In this document: one piece after another, positions 47,829-58,500 of the stretch | How the letters are laid out: each line of letters starts with the position of its first letter | Position numbering within the stretch: position 1 is the first letter of the stretch | Notes under the pieces: generated by a model | Database searches by the model: none | What the model saw: only the letters and a program-made list of their open reading frames with translations | Told to the model about the DNA's origin: nothing | Program-made: the position numbers and the translations under genes | Source: Burhinus oedicnemus | Taxonomy: Eukaryota; Chordata; Aves; Charadriiformes; Burhinidae | Length of the DNA: 64,000 nt | Direction of reading: 5' to 3' | Assembly: GCA_008921705.1 (NCBI GenBank) | Contig: VFFE01007640.1 | Location: 1,881,792 to 1,945,791, forward strand

Positions 47829-48610
47829 CAGAATCATAGGATAGTTTGGGTTGGAAGGGACCTTTAAAGGTCATCTGCTCCAACCCCTCTGCAATAAGCA
47901 GGGACTTCTTCAACTAGATCAGGTTGCTCAGAGCCACATCCAACCTGACCTGGAATGTTTCCATGGATGGGGCATCTACAACCTCCCTGGGAAACCTGTG
48001 GCAGTGTTTCACCACTCTCATCGTAATAGATTTCTTCCTTATAGCTAGTCTAAACCTACCCTCTTTTAGTTTAAAACCATTACCCCTTGTCATATCGCAA
48101 CAGGCCCCACTAAAATGTCTATTCCTATCTTTCTTATAAGCTCCCTTTAAGTACTGAAAGTCACAATAAGGTCTCCCCAGAGCCTTCTCTTCTCCAGGCT
48201 GAACATCCCCAACTCTCTCAGCCTGTCCTCACAGCAGAGGTGCTCCAGCCCTCCTATAATTTTTCTGGCCCTCATCTGGACCCGCTCCAACAGGTCCATG
48301 TCCTTCTTATGTTGGAAGCCCCAGAGCTGGATGCAGTACTGCAGGTGGGGTCTTACGAGAGCAGAACAGAGGGGCAGAAGCACTTCCCTCGCCCTGCTGG
48401 CCACGCTTCTTTTGATGCAGCCCAGGATACGGTTGGCATTCTGGGCTGCGAGCTCACATTGTAGGCTCATGTTCAGCTTTTCATCCACCAACACCCTCAA
48501 GTCCTTCTCAGCAGAGCTGCTCTCAATCCCTTCATTCCTCAGCCTGTACTGATACAGGGGGTTGCCCTGACCCAGGTCAGGACCTTGCACTTGGCCTTGT
48601 GGAACCTCAT
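47829..48610 (-). mobile_element. Younger CR1 LINE nested in the older one
   Basis: The 3' end is at 47,829 (CAGAATCATAGGATAGTTTG). The copy runs leftward from RT thumb to terminus: an open frame 48,147-48,590 reads [60 protein letters not shown] and [20 protein letters not shown]; a shift then leads into the C-terminus. It is truncated at AAGTGCAAGGTCCTGACCTG-like sequence, ending about 48,610. Flanking old CR1 sequence joins across it, proving nesting. Confidence 0.92.
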
Positions 48611-49200
48611 AAGATCAGCCAGGATTCCTGGGCCTTTTTGCCCTTTAGGGCACTTTCCCATGGGAACCTGCCTAACAGTTCTCTGAAAAACTGTAGTTTG
48701 ATTTAATGAACTCCTGAATGTCTTCATTTTGTATCTCACCTTCTTCAGTTATCTCAAGGTTTTAAATGCTATGATCTCAAGGTCACTGCAGCCCACCATC
48801 GCATCCCTGAATAGTAATACATCCCTGAATTGGGATTTCATTCATGAGTAGCAGATCCAGATCCCATTCATTTCCCGTGCCATATGCAGTTGTGTGCAGC
48901 AAAAGCTACTCCATTCAACCCACCAGCAGCTGTGTCAAAACAATCTGGAAATTTCTGTCATTGCTTGTGTCCTGCTGTGTGACCCTCCTAGCAAATATAG
49001 TTAAAATCTTCCATGAGCAAGACTAGTGACCAGATTTCAAGGAGGCTTCATTCATTGTCTCTTGTTGATCAGGCAGTCTCTAGCAGATGTGTGACACAAT
49101 TTCCTCTTTCTCGTGACCTGCCCTCTGATCCTGACCCATAAGGTCTCAACAGGCCTTACAACCTGTTCCTTTGCAGAAGTCCATGTGTGTTATTCATGCA
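48611..49200 (-). mobile_element. Old long CR1 LINE, 5' arm (right part of a split element)
   Basis: Just right of the nested copy the old element resumes at AAGATCAGCCAGGATTCCTG. On the minus strand the protein words, in order toward the left, are ETLWVRIRGQ and LLMEDFNYIC (the GDFN endonuclease block with G changed to E), GHTAGHKQ, and GSHGKVP with RAKRPRNPG (the linker start). The next expected block is the FTGNLLKVQ at the right edge of the 3' arm, so the two arms fit. The right limit near 49,200 is uncertain. Confidence 0.65.
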
Positions 49201-49449
49201 CACGCTGTCCATCCATACATGTTCCACATGTGCATCCATCCTGGTATCAATCCACCACCACACTCCATCACCACACTGCGGTTTTACAAGCTATCCTGCC
49301 AATGACTGCACAGTTGTGCAGTTGTGCACAAACTTTTAGAAAAAGCTTCTGTCTGATTTCCCCTGCATACGTTGACACACCCTTCAGACGAGCCTACAGT
49401 TTCATACAGGCCATTTCCTTTGTCTAAATTACGAGATCATTCTCATGTA

Positions 49450-49787
49450 ATCATAGAATCATAGAATGGTTTGGGTTGGAAGGGACCTTAAAAATCATCT
49501 AGTTCCAACCCCCTGCAAGGACACCTCCTACTAGACCAGATTGCTCAAAGCCTCATCCAACCTGGCCTTGAACACTTCCAGGGATGGGGCCTCTACAACT
49601 TCCCTGGGAAACCTTTTCCAGTGCCTCACCACCCTCACAGTAAAGAATTTCTTCCTGAGATCTCATCTAAATCTCCCCTCTTCCAGTTTGAAGCCGTTAC
49701 CCCTCATTCTATCACTACATGCACTTGTAAAAAGTCCCTCTCCAGTTTTCTTGTAAGCACCTTTCAGATACTGGAAGGCTGCTATAA
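49450..49787 (-). mobile_element. CR1 LINE 3' end, minus strand
   Basis: AATCATAGAATCATAGAATG starts a clean minus-strand CR1 tail with TTTGGGTTGGAAGGGACCTT, AAAATCATCTAGTTCCAACC, CTTGAACACTTCCAGGGATG and CAGTAAAGAATTTCTTCCTG. It ends where ACTGGAAGGCTGCTATAAAT leaves the family. Same subfamily as the copies ending at 2272 and 29,356. The ORF2 tail is open for 71 codons. Confidence 0.92.
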
Positions 49788-51640
49788 ATGTTCTGGTGCT
49801 AGGTTAGTATTGTATTTTAACCTATTTTCCCCTTTTTTTCATGCCTTTAATAATTCTCTCTTTCTGAATATATTCTTCAGAAGTTGGAGTTAAAGGCCTT
49901 TAGTTACACGGATCACTTTTGTTCTCTTAACTTAAGCTATTAAACTTGCTATTTTCCAGTCATATGGTACCTTTCTGTCTTGAAAGGTTCGTTACAATCC
50001 TTGTGCCTGGATTACACTGACATATAAGGGAGCCATATGGTGTCACAGTCTGGGAACTGGATGAAGACCACCAGATCATGTCATGTAGCTCGCATACCAG
50101 CTTATAGTCACCAGTAACATAAAAGTGAAAAGATCTTCTGATCTGCTATCGGTACTTCAAGCCATACATTTTATTCTTGGTACTGCTTTACATCCCAGTT
50201 CATGTTAGCTGATAAAAGTGAAATTTGTGTAGAAGAAACTTAAATTATTCAGTTGCATTATATTTGTATTCTGTGGTTGGTACCTTTCCTAATGTTACTG
50301 TATCTATGATATATAGATCTATCACAACATGTGCTACTGTGCTCTAAATTTCTAGACTTAAAAAAAGTGATGAATGCAGACATTAGCATTCTCCTGGGCT
50401 TGGCCATCAATATTTCAGCTTAGGTAAACAGGAGCTTTGCCTAATTTATTGGTTCTCATTATATCTGGCATGTAGAAGCTGAATTCCCCTCTGCTTGGGA
50501 AATTCCCCATCTGCCTGGAAAATGACCTTTTCTGCTCTGCAAATCAATCTAGCAGAAGGGACACAGTTGGTTAATATTTTAGAAAAATTACTTCACTTGT
50601 CACCAACTAAATTGTCATGATTTTGACCCATTTTGAAATTAGTTAACATTTGCTTCCTTTCTCATGTTTCATGCATAATTCATTTGGATTCTCACCATAC
50701 TTGCGCTGTGTTTCCCGAGTGGGGATGTTTTGTATAGTCACTCTTAAGAGCAATAGTAACACAACATTTGTCAAAGTGTCATAGTGAACAATGAAACCTC
50801 ATTATATGTCACTCAGAGAGCTGAATGAAAAGTGATGCTACATCTAGGCAATTTTATACCTAAATCATGAAAGGTGAAAGACAGAAAACAAGTTTTCATT
50901 GCTTTGATTGCATTCCGGTTTGATTTGTTCTCTGAGAGCTCTCACATAAGTCAATGTTAATATTCTTGGTTTTGATCCTGCTCTGCTGGAGTTACTGGGA
51001 ATTTCACCAGTGATTTCACTGGGAACAGAAATAAACTCCAAGTGAATGAAATTACTCATGTGTAAGAGTTTGCAAGATAAAATCCTGTAGGGCAGAGGCT
51101 GTCAATTTTGTTTGCACTGCACAGCACTGAAGATATTCTTCATGCTACACTAAAAAAAAAAAAAAAGACTTGTTTCTTTGCTACTATGGTGATGAAGTGT
51201 CTCTACCTACCAATCCTGAAGACAAAGAAAAATAATTTCACTCATGCGCTGATTATATCCTAAGCATTCAAAATCCATGCAGTAACACCCCTTTTCTCAA
51301 AGTTAAAATTTTCTCACATTCCATCAAATCCAGCTCTTCAAGGGAAAAATGAGCAGAATCAAATGTTCATCATCAACATACAACATTCAACTGCAAAGCA
51401 GGCGATATAAACCGGGTTTTCTTAAGCTGAGAGTATCCTCACCCCGGAGTGCAAGAACAGAAGCAGCAGTGTTCCACACTAGGTTTACCTGTCACCTTAC
51501 CCAAACCCCGGCTTTCCCTGGAGCACAAGTTACTTCTCTGGGTGTGGGGTGAATCGAGGTTTCCTGGCAGCAAAATTTGGCTCCACCTAGCAATTTCATT
51601 AGAAAAGGTTTATGCGATCAAAGACATTGAAAAACCAGAA
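49788..51640. other. Non-coding interval, start of the CR1-free right end
   Basis: No gene recognised. It contains a foldback segment (50,970-51,080) and a 15-A run (51,152-51,166). Confidence 0.5.
50970..51080. repeat. Foldback-type dispersed repeat candidate
   Basis: Nested inverted repeats: CCAGTGA-TT-TCACTGG (51,007-51,022) inside GGAGTT (50,988) and AACTCC (51,034). The flanks read GATCCTGCTCTGCTGGAG and TGTAAGAGTTTGCAAGATAA. The nested pairs are visible; the link to the other foldback segments is by shared words. Confidence 0.4.
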
Positions 51641-51990
51641 GTTAATCCGAGGATGACAATGTAAAAACATAAGCATAAGCTTTGCCATGTTGACATGCAG
51701 CCACACTGTCAGTCATTGTCAAAATTATAGAGCGTAGCAGCATATCACATCTTTTCCTGTCAAAATGTTCCCTCTGACAAAGGTCATTGCCTTCATGACA
51801 TAAATCTGTTATCCTATTATTGTCATAAGTATCATGAGAAGAATGGAGTCGAGTCAAATGTTTGGAACAGATAGAGTCAATGCAACTTAATTCAGGAAAG
51901 GGCCATATTTCCCTTTTCCCTTTGTCAGGCTGCCAGCCATCAGCACGAGCGTTCCTTCTCACAATCTGTTTGTGTTCCAGTGAGTAATAG
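51641..51990. promoter_or_regulatory. Candidate enhancer: cluster of TGACA/TGTCA sites
   Basis: Nine TGACA or TGTCA pentamers occur from 51,654 to 51,927 (starts 51,654, 51,691, 51,707, 51,717, 51,758, 51,775, 51,796, 51,821, 51,923), against roughly 0.5 expected by chance with equal bases. TGACA is the core of MEIS/PKNOX/TGIF (TALE homeodomain) sites. The minus-strand 106-codon frame over this interval (51,642-51,962) is the longest non-CR1 frame near here but resembles nothing. The role is inferred. Confidence 0.3.
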
Positions 51991-52820
51991 CTTTTTACTG
52001 GCCTGGAAAATGACTACCCCATTACTAGCAAAGTGCATTCACGGGATCAAGTGCCTTTCGAATAGTTAAGTACATTGTGCCCTTTAAATAGACCAGACGG
52101 CTTCAGATGAAACCTTTAAAACTATGGCCAATCTGTCGGAAAATTAAAAATATAGTAAAACCAGTGCTGAAATCAGGCATATTTATGAGCTGCTCAAATA
52201 TACAGCCACTCAAAATAGTTTGTTACTCGGTGGAATTTATGAGGGTTTTTTTCTCTACAAGAACCAACATCTCCAATAAGTCATGTGCATTTGTAATAGA
52301 TGGAAAATAAAGGAAAATAATAATACCTGGCATAAATTATGCCATATTGCTCACAGAAGTGTTTTTCTTCACATCTATTTGAAAAGATTCCAAATCATCA
52401 TAAAAGCTGTGAGCATGACTTTCTTCCCAGTAACGCCAAGGTGAACTGGGAGTAAATGTAACTGAACTCAATAAATGCACAACAATGTACAGGTGCAGTA
52501 AATACCATTGAGCTTACTGGATATAAACGTGTTGGTTAGAACACATATAAACATATATAAACACATGTCGGGAAGTGGAAATTACAGATATTGAGTTTTC
52601 TGGATAGGGTTGGCCCGTTTCTTACCTTCAACAAGTAGACTGGCCTCAGCATCCGAGGGAAAAATTGCTCAGTGAAGAATATGCATGTTTGCTGCCTCCC
52701 AAATCTGATCCACAAATTCTATTCGCATGTGCTATGTGACTTCGGAATTTGTTTTGACATTGTCATTATAATGTTACAGCCACGCTAACGTTAAACTTAA
52801 GAAATGAGGGTGGACAGGGA

Positions 52821-52885
52821 CCTGGAGTTTACACGCCAGTGTAAATTGCAGAGTAAACTCTAGTGTGGAGTTTGCAGGATCTGAT
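52821..52885. repeat. Foldback-type dispersed repeat candidate
   Basis: TTTACAC-GCCA-GTGTAAA (52,828-52,845) is a perfect hairpin. GAGTTTAC (52,826) also pairs with GTAAACTC (52,853), and AAACTC (52,855) with GAGTTT (52,868). The end reads GAGTTTGCAGGATCTGA. Three alternative pairings in 50 bp are unlikely to be random. Confidence 0.45.
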
Positions 52886-55020
52886 TATTCAGTCACAGAA
52901 TACAGAATTGCAGTGTTGGAGGATTGATTGGACTATTTTTCATCTCTTACTGGTTAACTCTGTGATCTATACTAAATTACTTTTTTTTTTCCTGTTGAAA
53001 ATCAAACAAAAGCTTTGCAGATTTCATATATAAAACACCTGCTGATCCCTCCTTCTGAGTGAATGGACCTCCAGGATTTACAATTCTAATAACAGGAATT
53101 TTAAAAAGTAATGCTAGAAAAAAGTGTATTGTTTGCTTGCTTGTTTGACAACCTCCTATCTTTCTTTAGAATCTGAAAATGGAAAAATACAGAAACTGAA
53201 AAACAAAATAAAAAAAAGCAACCAGCCTCAGAAAACATGGTCAACCCCATCTTTGCTCCCTAAAGAAATGAATTTAGAGCTTCGTGCCCATCCACATCTG
53301 TTTCCAATACCCCAGTCCCAGTCTCGTCTCCTCCTGCAGTTAATATAACTGGAGAAGCTTTCCTGGGGAAGGTCACACCAATCTGCAGCTTTCGGAAAAC
53401 CTAATGCCTGTACTTTCCCCACAACTTCCTTCCTTCCTCAAGATATTTTATGGGCTCCAGCTGTGTCTCTAATGTCCTCTTTGCTCATGTTCCCTTTATG
53501 TACTGTTTCTCCACAGTATAGCTGGCAGAAGTCAATGCCTTAATACATTTGCAAACAATCCGTAAGTGGGAAGCAGGCATTGCAAGCCTCTGTAGGAAGG
53601 TGTGGGATGTCATCAGAGAAATCTTTTGATAGGGGTCTTCAGCTCTGCAAGAAGGTGTCGTAAAGATACTTCTAAATTATGCAGTTAAATTAAAGCAAAA
53701 TGAGGTGTAAAAGGGAAAGAAAGAACTTGAGTCTGAAGCAAGGAGTTCTATGTCTGCGGCTAGCAAATTTGAGGAGATCTACATTGAACTATAAGCTGGT
53801 TGTCAGTTGAGTTACCAGGAAAAATATACCCTAAAATGTTCTTAAAATAGGTGCTGTAACTTAGGTGCTTATTCAGTAATAACCAGGGTGGGAAGTTAAA
53901 TTATGTTGAAACACAGGTTGCATTTATGGACTCATGGTCTTGGTCTTCTAGGACCTATCTGTGGAAGAAAACTGAAGGCAAATCAGTGATAATTCAGCTT
54001 CTTACTTTTAGGCTTTTTCATCCATCCCAGAACAATTAGCGGTGCACGTCTGAGCCATGGAAAACAAACCCCAAAACCTGTGCTTATAATACTTCCTTTG
54101 GTCATTTCATCAAAAAAACACAGAGGCCAAAGTGTTTGAGCGAGACGTTCTCCAAGCAGAACTGAAAGGATTTTTCAGAGAGCAGAGGCAGGACTTAAAG
54201 CCACTAATTTTTACTTTTCTGTAAAGTCAAACATAAGGCCTCTTTCCTGTCTTTTTGGTGACCACTTCTGGTTTCAGAGATATCTTGTAGCAGTGAGTTT
54301 TAGAAGTTCAATAAGAATCGTAGGAAGAAGTGTTTGTTAACAAGCTTTACATTTTTTTCCTTCAACTCTATTCAGTTTCCCCTTGCTCTTATATCATGAC
54401 TAAAACCTGGGTAGCAATGCCAACAATTTGATCTTTTCATCACTCTTGGAGTTATGTGCCTTCACTTTTTACTGTTTGTCTTAAAATTGTATGAAGAACA
54501 GTAAGATAATATAATTATTTTTAATACTTTTTTCTTAAATTAACAGTAATTCTTATTTTAGCCTCTAAGAATCTGAAAGTTTTAGTTACATAAGTCTCAG
54601 GCCTTCAGTAAATATGAAAAGAAAATAATGATAACCCTCAGGAATGATGAAAAAAGCTGTGGAGCTAAAAAAAGTCTTCCAGAAATCCGGAAAGAAGGTT
54701 CAGCTATTGTTTAGAAATTAGTTGTCCTATTGCTCGTATCATAGAAGATAAGACCAGAAAGCATTTCAATCATTATTAATTTGCTCTGTCATTTCTGATA
54801 CAATAGATGGGCAGGTTTCATATGCCGATCAGACCTGGGACAAGAAAATTATTATTAGCAGCAAATATCTTTAAAAGTTCCTCTACAGCTGGGGTTAAGC
54901 AAAGGCTGGGGAGCAGAGGAGGATGTGTATCCTCACGTATTGCTGGCATACAAAGTTGACACCAGAATGGCTACCTTCATGTGTGTCACAGTCATAGATT
55001 TGTTTACAGCCTTTACTTTT

Positions 55021-55042
55021 ATACATATATATATATATATAT
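55021..55042 (+). repeat. AT dinucleotide microsatellite
   Basis: About ten tandem AT units, directly followed by a T-rich pyrimidine tract. Confidence 0.9.
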
Positions 55043-55065
55043 TTGTTTTTTTTTCTTTTTCTTAG

Positions 55066-55120
55066 GAAGCTGGCTTCATTTTCGCTGGATTTGTTCAGAC
55101 ATCCTGCTGGTTTTAGTAAG
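55066..55120 (+). other. Candidate 55-nt exon flanked by good splice sites
   Basis: Upstream, a pyrimidine tract (55,043-55,063) ends in TTCTTAG|G. Downstream, AAG|GTAAGA fits the vertebrate 5' splice consensus at eight of nine positions. Frame 1 has a TAG at 55,114; frames 2 and 3 are open (frame 2 reads KLASFSLDLFRHPAGFSK). I recognise no protein and see no partner exon. It could be a non-coding RNA exon, a small coding exon or a chance match. Confidence 0.25.
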
Positions 55121-58100
55121 GTAAGACTACTACATGGGGACTATTTTAAAAACACCTGTCATCAGCTTTGATGTACAACTGCGTATAAAATCAATTAAGA
55201 ATTCACTTTTTACAGATGGTGTTGGAGATTCTGTTGTGTGGGAGAGGCAGGTTGTGTCAGTGGAAAAAGTGTTGTCAAATGAAAGGAGTGGATAAAGCTA
55301 TTAATTGTAAGCTTTAATGTAGTCCTATTAAGCGAGCTGGTTTTGGAGGTCTGAGTCACCATTACGTGCTCCAGCTGCGTGGCTCCTGCACCAAGCGTTG
55401 GGGTGTCTCTACTCTGTGCACCGAGAGGGAAGGACAGGGGTTCCGTATCCACCACCCATTTGTATTTTGAAAGCTGCTCCATTCCCATTGTCTTGACCAG
55501 GATTGTTGGTGCTCAGCACAACCAGGCCATGTAGGTATAAAAGAGCTGCTCAACTGGTGATTTCAACAGTTAAAAAAAAAAGAGAAAAAGTTGGAAAACA
55601 GTGATTTTATTTCTTTTTCTTTCTCCCCTTAAAAACAACCCCTCTCCCTTCTACCTGGATACCCTTGATATAGTTTTGGTTATCACTTAGAGTGCTGGAA
55701 TCCTTTTGAACTCCATATGGATTTGTTCTAGGTTCCTTTGGAAATCATCACTCTCAACTTCTGCTAGTTTTGCCATCTCAGGTATGGGGAAATCTTTGTA
55801 ATGGTTTGGCAGCCTGGCACCGAGGTCTGGTGTGTGCGACCTTGGGCAACCCACCTGTCTTTTCTGACAGACACCAATGCTATAACACTTCTGTCAGCTA
55901 ATTTAAAAGATATATGGATTCCATGTGTGATGTTTTCACTGGTGGCTGGGTTGAAGATGGCATTAGACATATATTTCTACCCATGAAAGGAGATAAATAG
56001 TCAAAATTTTCAACTTTTCTCATTGAAAAACAGAAGCCTAAGTTCAAATCTGAATGCCTGGTTGCAATTAGCAGCGTGTGGTTTAATCTCAAAGGGTTTT
56101 ACAGTTCATTCACACCAATGAAATGGCTGGGCCAAGCAAGCTGCATATTATTTGAAGTCAATAGGATATTTTGGAGTGAAACAAGACAGGCTTCCGCTCT
56201 CTCCCACGCAGTCCTGCGTAAAGGTGGTGAGAAGGGGACTACTATAATTTGCTTACTTGTTAGTTACTCTCTTTTTTTTTTCCCATTATTCCGTGTTTGT
56301 ACCAAAATTATCTTGAAGTCTTGAACCAGGCTGGAGCCAATGAATGAATTTCACACAGGCAGAAGATGATGTGTAACTACAGTCCTTTCCCCCAGAAAGC
56401 TGGTACTGTCATTCCCAAGGAGTCAGGAAGAGGGATTGAGCACATTACCCCTTACAATAGCAAAGAAATCAAACAGAAACCCAAGACTGGTTTAAACATT
56501 AAGACAATGCTTTAAAATACACATTTTTACTTTCATCTTTCTGTTTTGTTTTGTTTTGGTTGGTTTGTTTTGTTTTTTTTATTACAACCTATGTTATAAT
56601 AAAAAATGAGGTTTTCATAAGACTCTTGGAGCTACAGATTTTAAAAAAAATGCGGAGAGATGTGAGCAATGCAATGAAATTAAGAATGTTTAATAGAAAA
56701 ATTTAAAACCTAACTTCATATATACTTATGATGGAATCAAGGACTTGTTTTTACTTTTATCTATGCTTTATCCCCAGTTACCCAAGTCTATGATGTTATT
56801 GAAATTCCTCTCCCTTCCCCTTCCCAAATAATACCCACATGATAAAACAATGTAATATAAAAGGAGGAGTGTTTCCTGTGTTCCATATATTATTATATTA
56901 ATTGCCATGCTTTTTTTTCTTTTATGATGCATTCCAGACGTGTTTTGCATTAAGTCATTGCTTATGACCTTGGATAAAATTACTCAACTCTTTGTGTTGT
57001 TTTTTTATTTCTCCATCATCCACCCGATAGAAGAGCCATTGAGAAAAATGCGTAACATCCCTGACATTTAGAAACTTCAGTAGAAAAAGCGTGCGCTACA
57101 GCTACGCACCCTGCAAACATATGTGGAGCAGTTTGTGTGTGGTATATAGTGTCAAGAATGAAATCCTCGTGTTTGGCTATTGCATATGCAAGAGTTGCAA
57201 GGTTCTGCGGAACAGACTTCTACGAGCAGCATATTGTACGGGTGTGATTGCCACCATGACCTTTCTAATGTAAATCCCCAAAATATGATGAATACTGTTT
57301 GGAGCTTTTACGGCTGGAGTCTATCTCTCGTGTCCAGTCTTTGCTGTCTCGGCATGTCCTGTTTACGGCAGACCTGTGGCTGCTCTGACATATGCCGCTA
57401 ATATCAAGTCTTTAAGGAGCTTGCACTTGCAGAGCTGAGCTCCACCACGTTCCTCACACATCCTACACAAAATGCCCCCAGTAGAAAATGGACAGAATCA
57501 ACATTATCAACAGGTTTTTTCAGTACAAATGTGTCTAAATCCAGCTACTTTACACTTTCTGATCAGAACAAGAGCATGAATTGGAATCTGGCCTGAGGGT
57601 GTTTAATATTAGATGAATTCAAGTTGTGCAAAGAGGCTCCTTTGTGAACGGATACCATGGGACTACAACCAATTGTGCAGTCTCAGCTGCCCTACGATGC
57701 CATACATATGCAAAGGGTCTCCAGCCTGACAGAAGGGTGGCTGACGACCAGCACTGTGCTGTTGTCTTCTCTTTATTAATCTCTGCAGGCTGATTTTGGC
57801 GCAATCTGCTCTGCACCCTGAGGTCTTTACGGCTGGGGAAGAGTTTGGTTTGCCTCGCAAAACTCACTTAAGGCATCTCAGACTTCCCGAGAAAAGGGCA
57901 AGCCACTGGGATAACTTTGAAACACCAAGCTGGAAGGAGGCAGTGTTTCCTAGCAGGATCTATCCAACTGTTTATTAATGCAATCAAGTCACGGCAAAAT
58001 GTTGGTATTCACGCAGAATGGGAAAAAGCCATCTGCTGAATCCTCTGGGCTGCTTCCTCCTTTCTTCCTGATCTGGCCATGGATATTTCAGAAGCTGAGT

Positions 58101-58289
58101 TTAATAATATACCTCTGTTAATGCTGCCCAACGAAAAAACTGGGAACTTAGCATTCCATTAAATACCCCTGTCAGATCGTTGACTTTATTCAAAAGCTTC
58201 CTTTCCTCAATATGCTCATTCCCTGCAAACAGAAGACCGTCATCACCTGTTTTCTACTTGTTTGCATGCTGATAGCTCTTCTCCTCTCA
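55121..58289. other. Non-coding interval, partly CpG-containing
   Basis: No gene recognised. TTTTG-type repeats at 56,541-56,580. From about 57,080 to 58,000 the sequence is less AT-biased and contains more CpG than its surroundings, which fits conserved non-coding sequence but does not show it. Frames of 60-82 codons are not recognisable. Confidence 0.45.
56541..56580 (+). repeat. TTTTG-type simple repeat
   Basis: CTGTTTTGTTTTGTTTTGG followed by TTGGTTTGTTTTG and a T run. Confidence 0.85.
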
Positions 58290-58500
58290 TAAATTCCATT
58301 AATTAATGAACAGTCAGCAGGGAATTGTCTCCTCAGGCTCATTAAAGAAATGGACACTAAAATGATATGAAAGCAGCTGCCTCCTTTCTGTCATTCCCTT
58401 CTGATGGCTACCGCTTTCCTCATCAGTGCTAAATTATAACACTGCTTTGATTAGCAGTCCGGTTCCTTGCTGCAGCTGCATTTGGAGATGGAAATCTTAA
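58290..58500. promoter_or_regulatory. Candidate conserved element: homeodomain and E-box palindromes
   Basis: CATTAATTAATG (58,297-58,308) is a perfect 12-bp palindrome holding two overlapping TAAT homeodomain cores. GCAGCTGC (58,373-58,380) and TGCAGCTGCA (58,471-58,480) are CAGCTG E-boxes in wider palindromes. The segment has balanced composition and no repeats. A regulatory role is an inference. Confidence 0.25.

Larger units (their letters stand above)
51991..55065. other. Non-coding interval
   Basis: No gene recognised. Contains the foldback at 52,821-52,885 and an AT dinucleotide run (55,021-55,042). The AT run grades into a long pyrimidine tract that ends in a splice-acceptor-like CTTAG. 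Confidence 0.45.

Noticed and set aside
51642..51962. 106-codon minus-strand frame
   Set aside because: No recognisable family, no splice or promoter context. The interval is better described by its clustered TGACA words.
52880..52925. CAGTCACAGAATACAGAATTG, possibly an old CR1 terminus
   Set aside because: The following bases only loosely fit a CR1 3' UTR and similarity ends within 40 bp.
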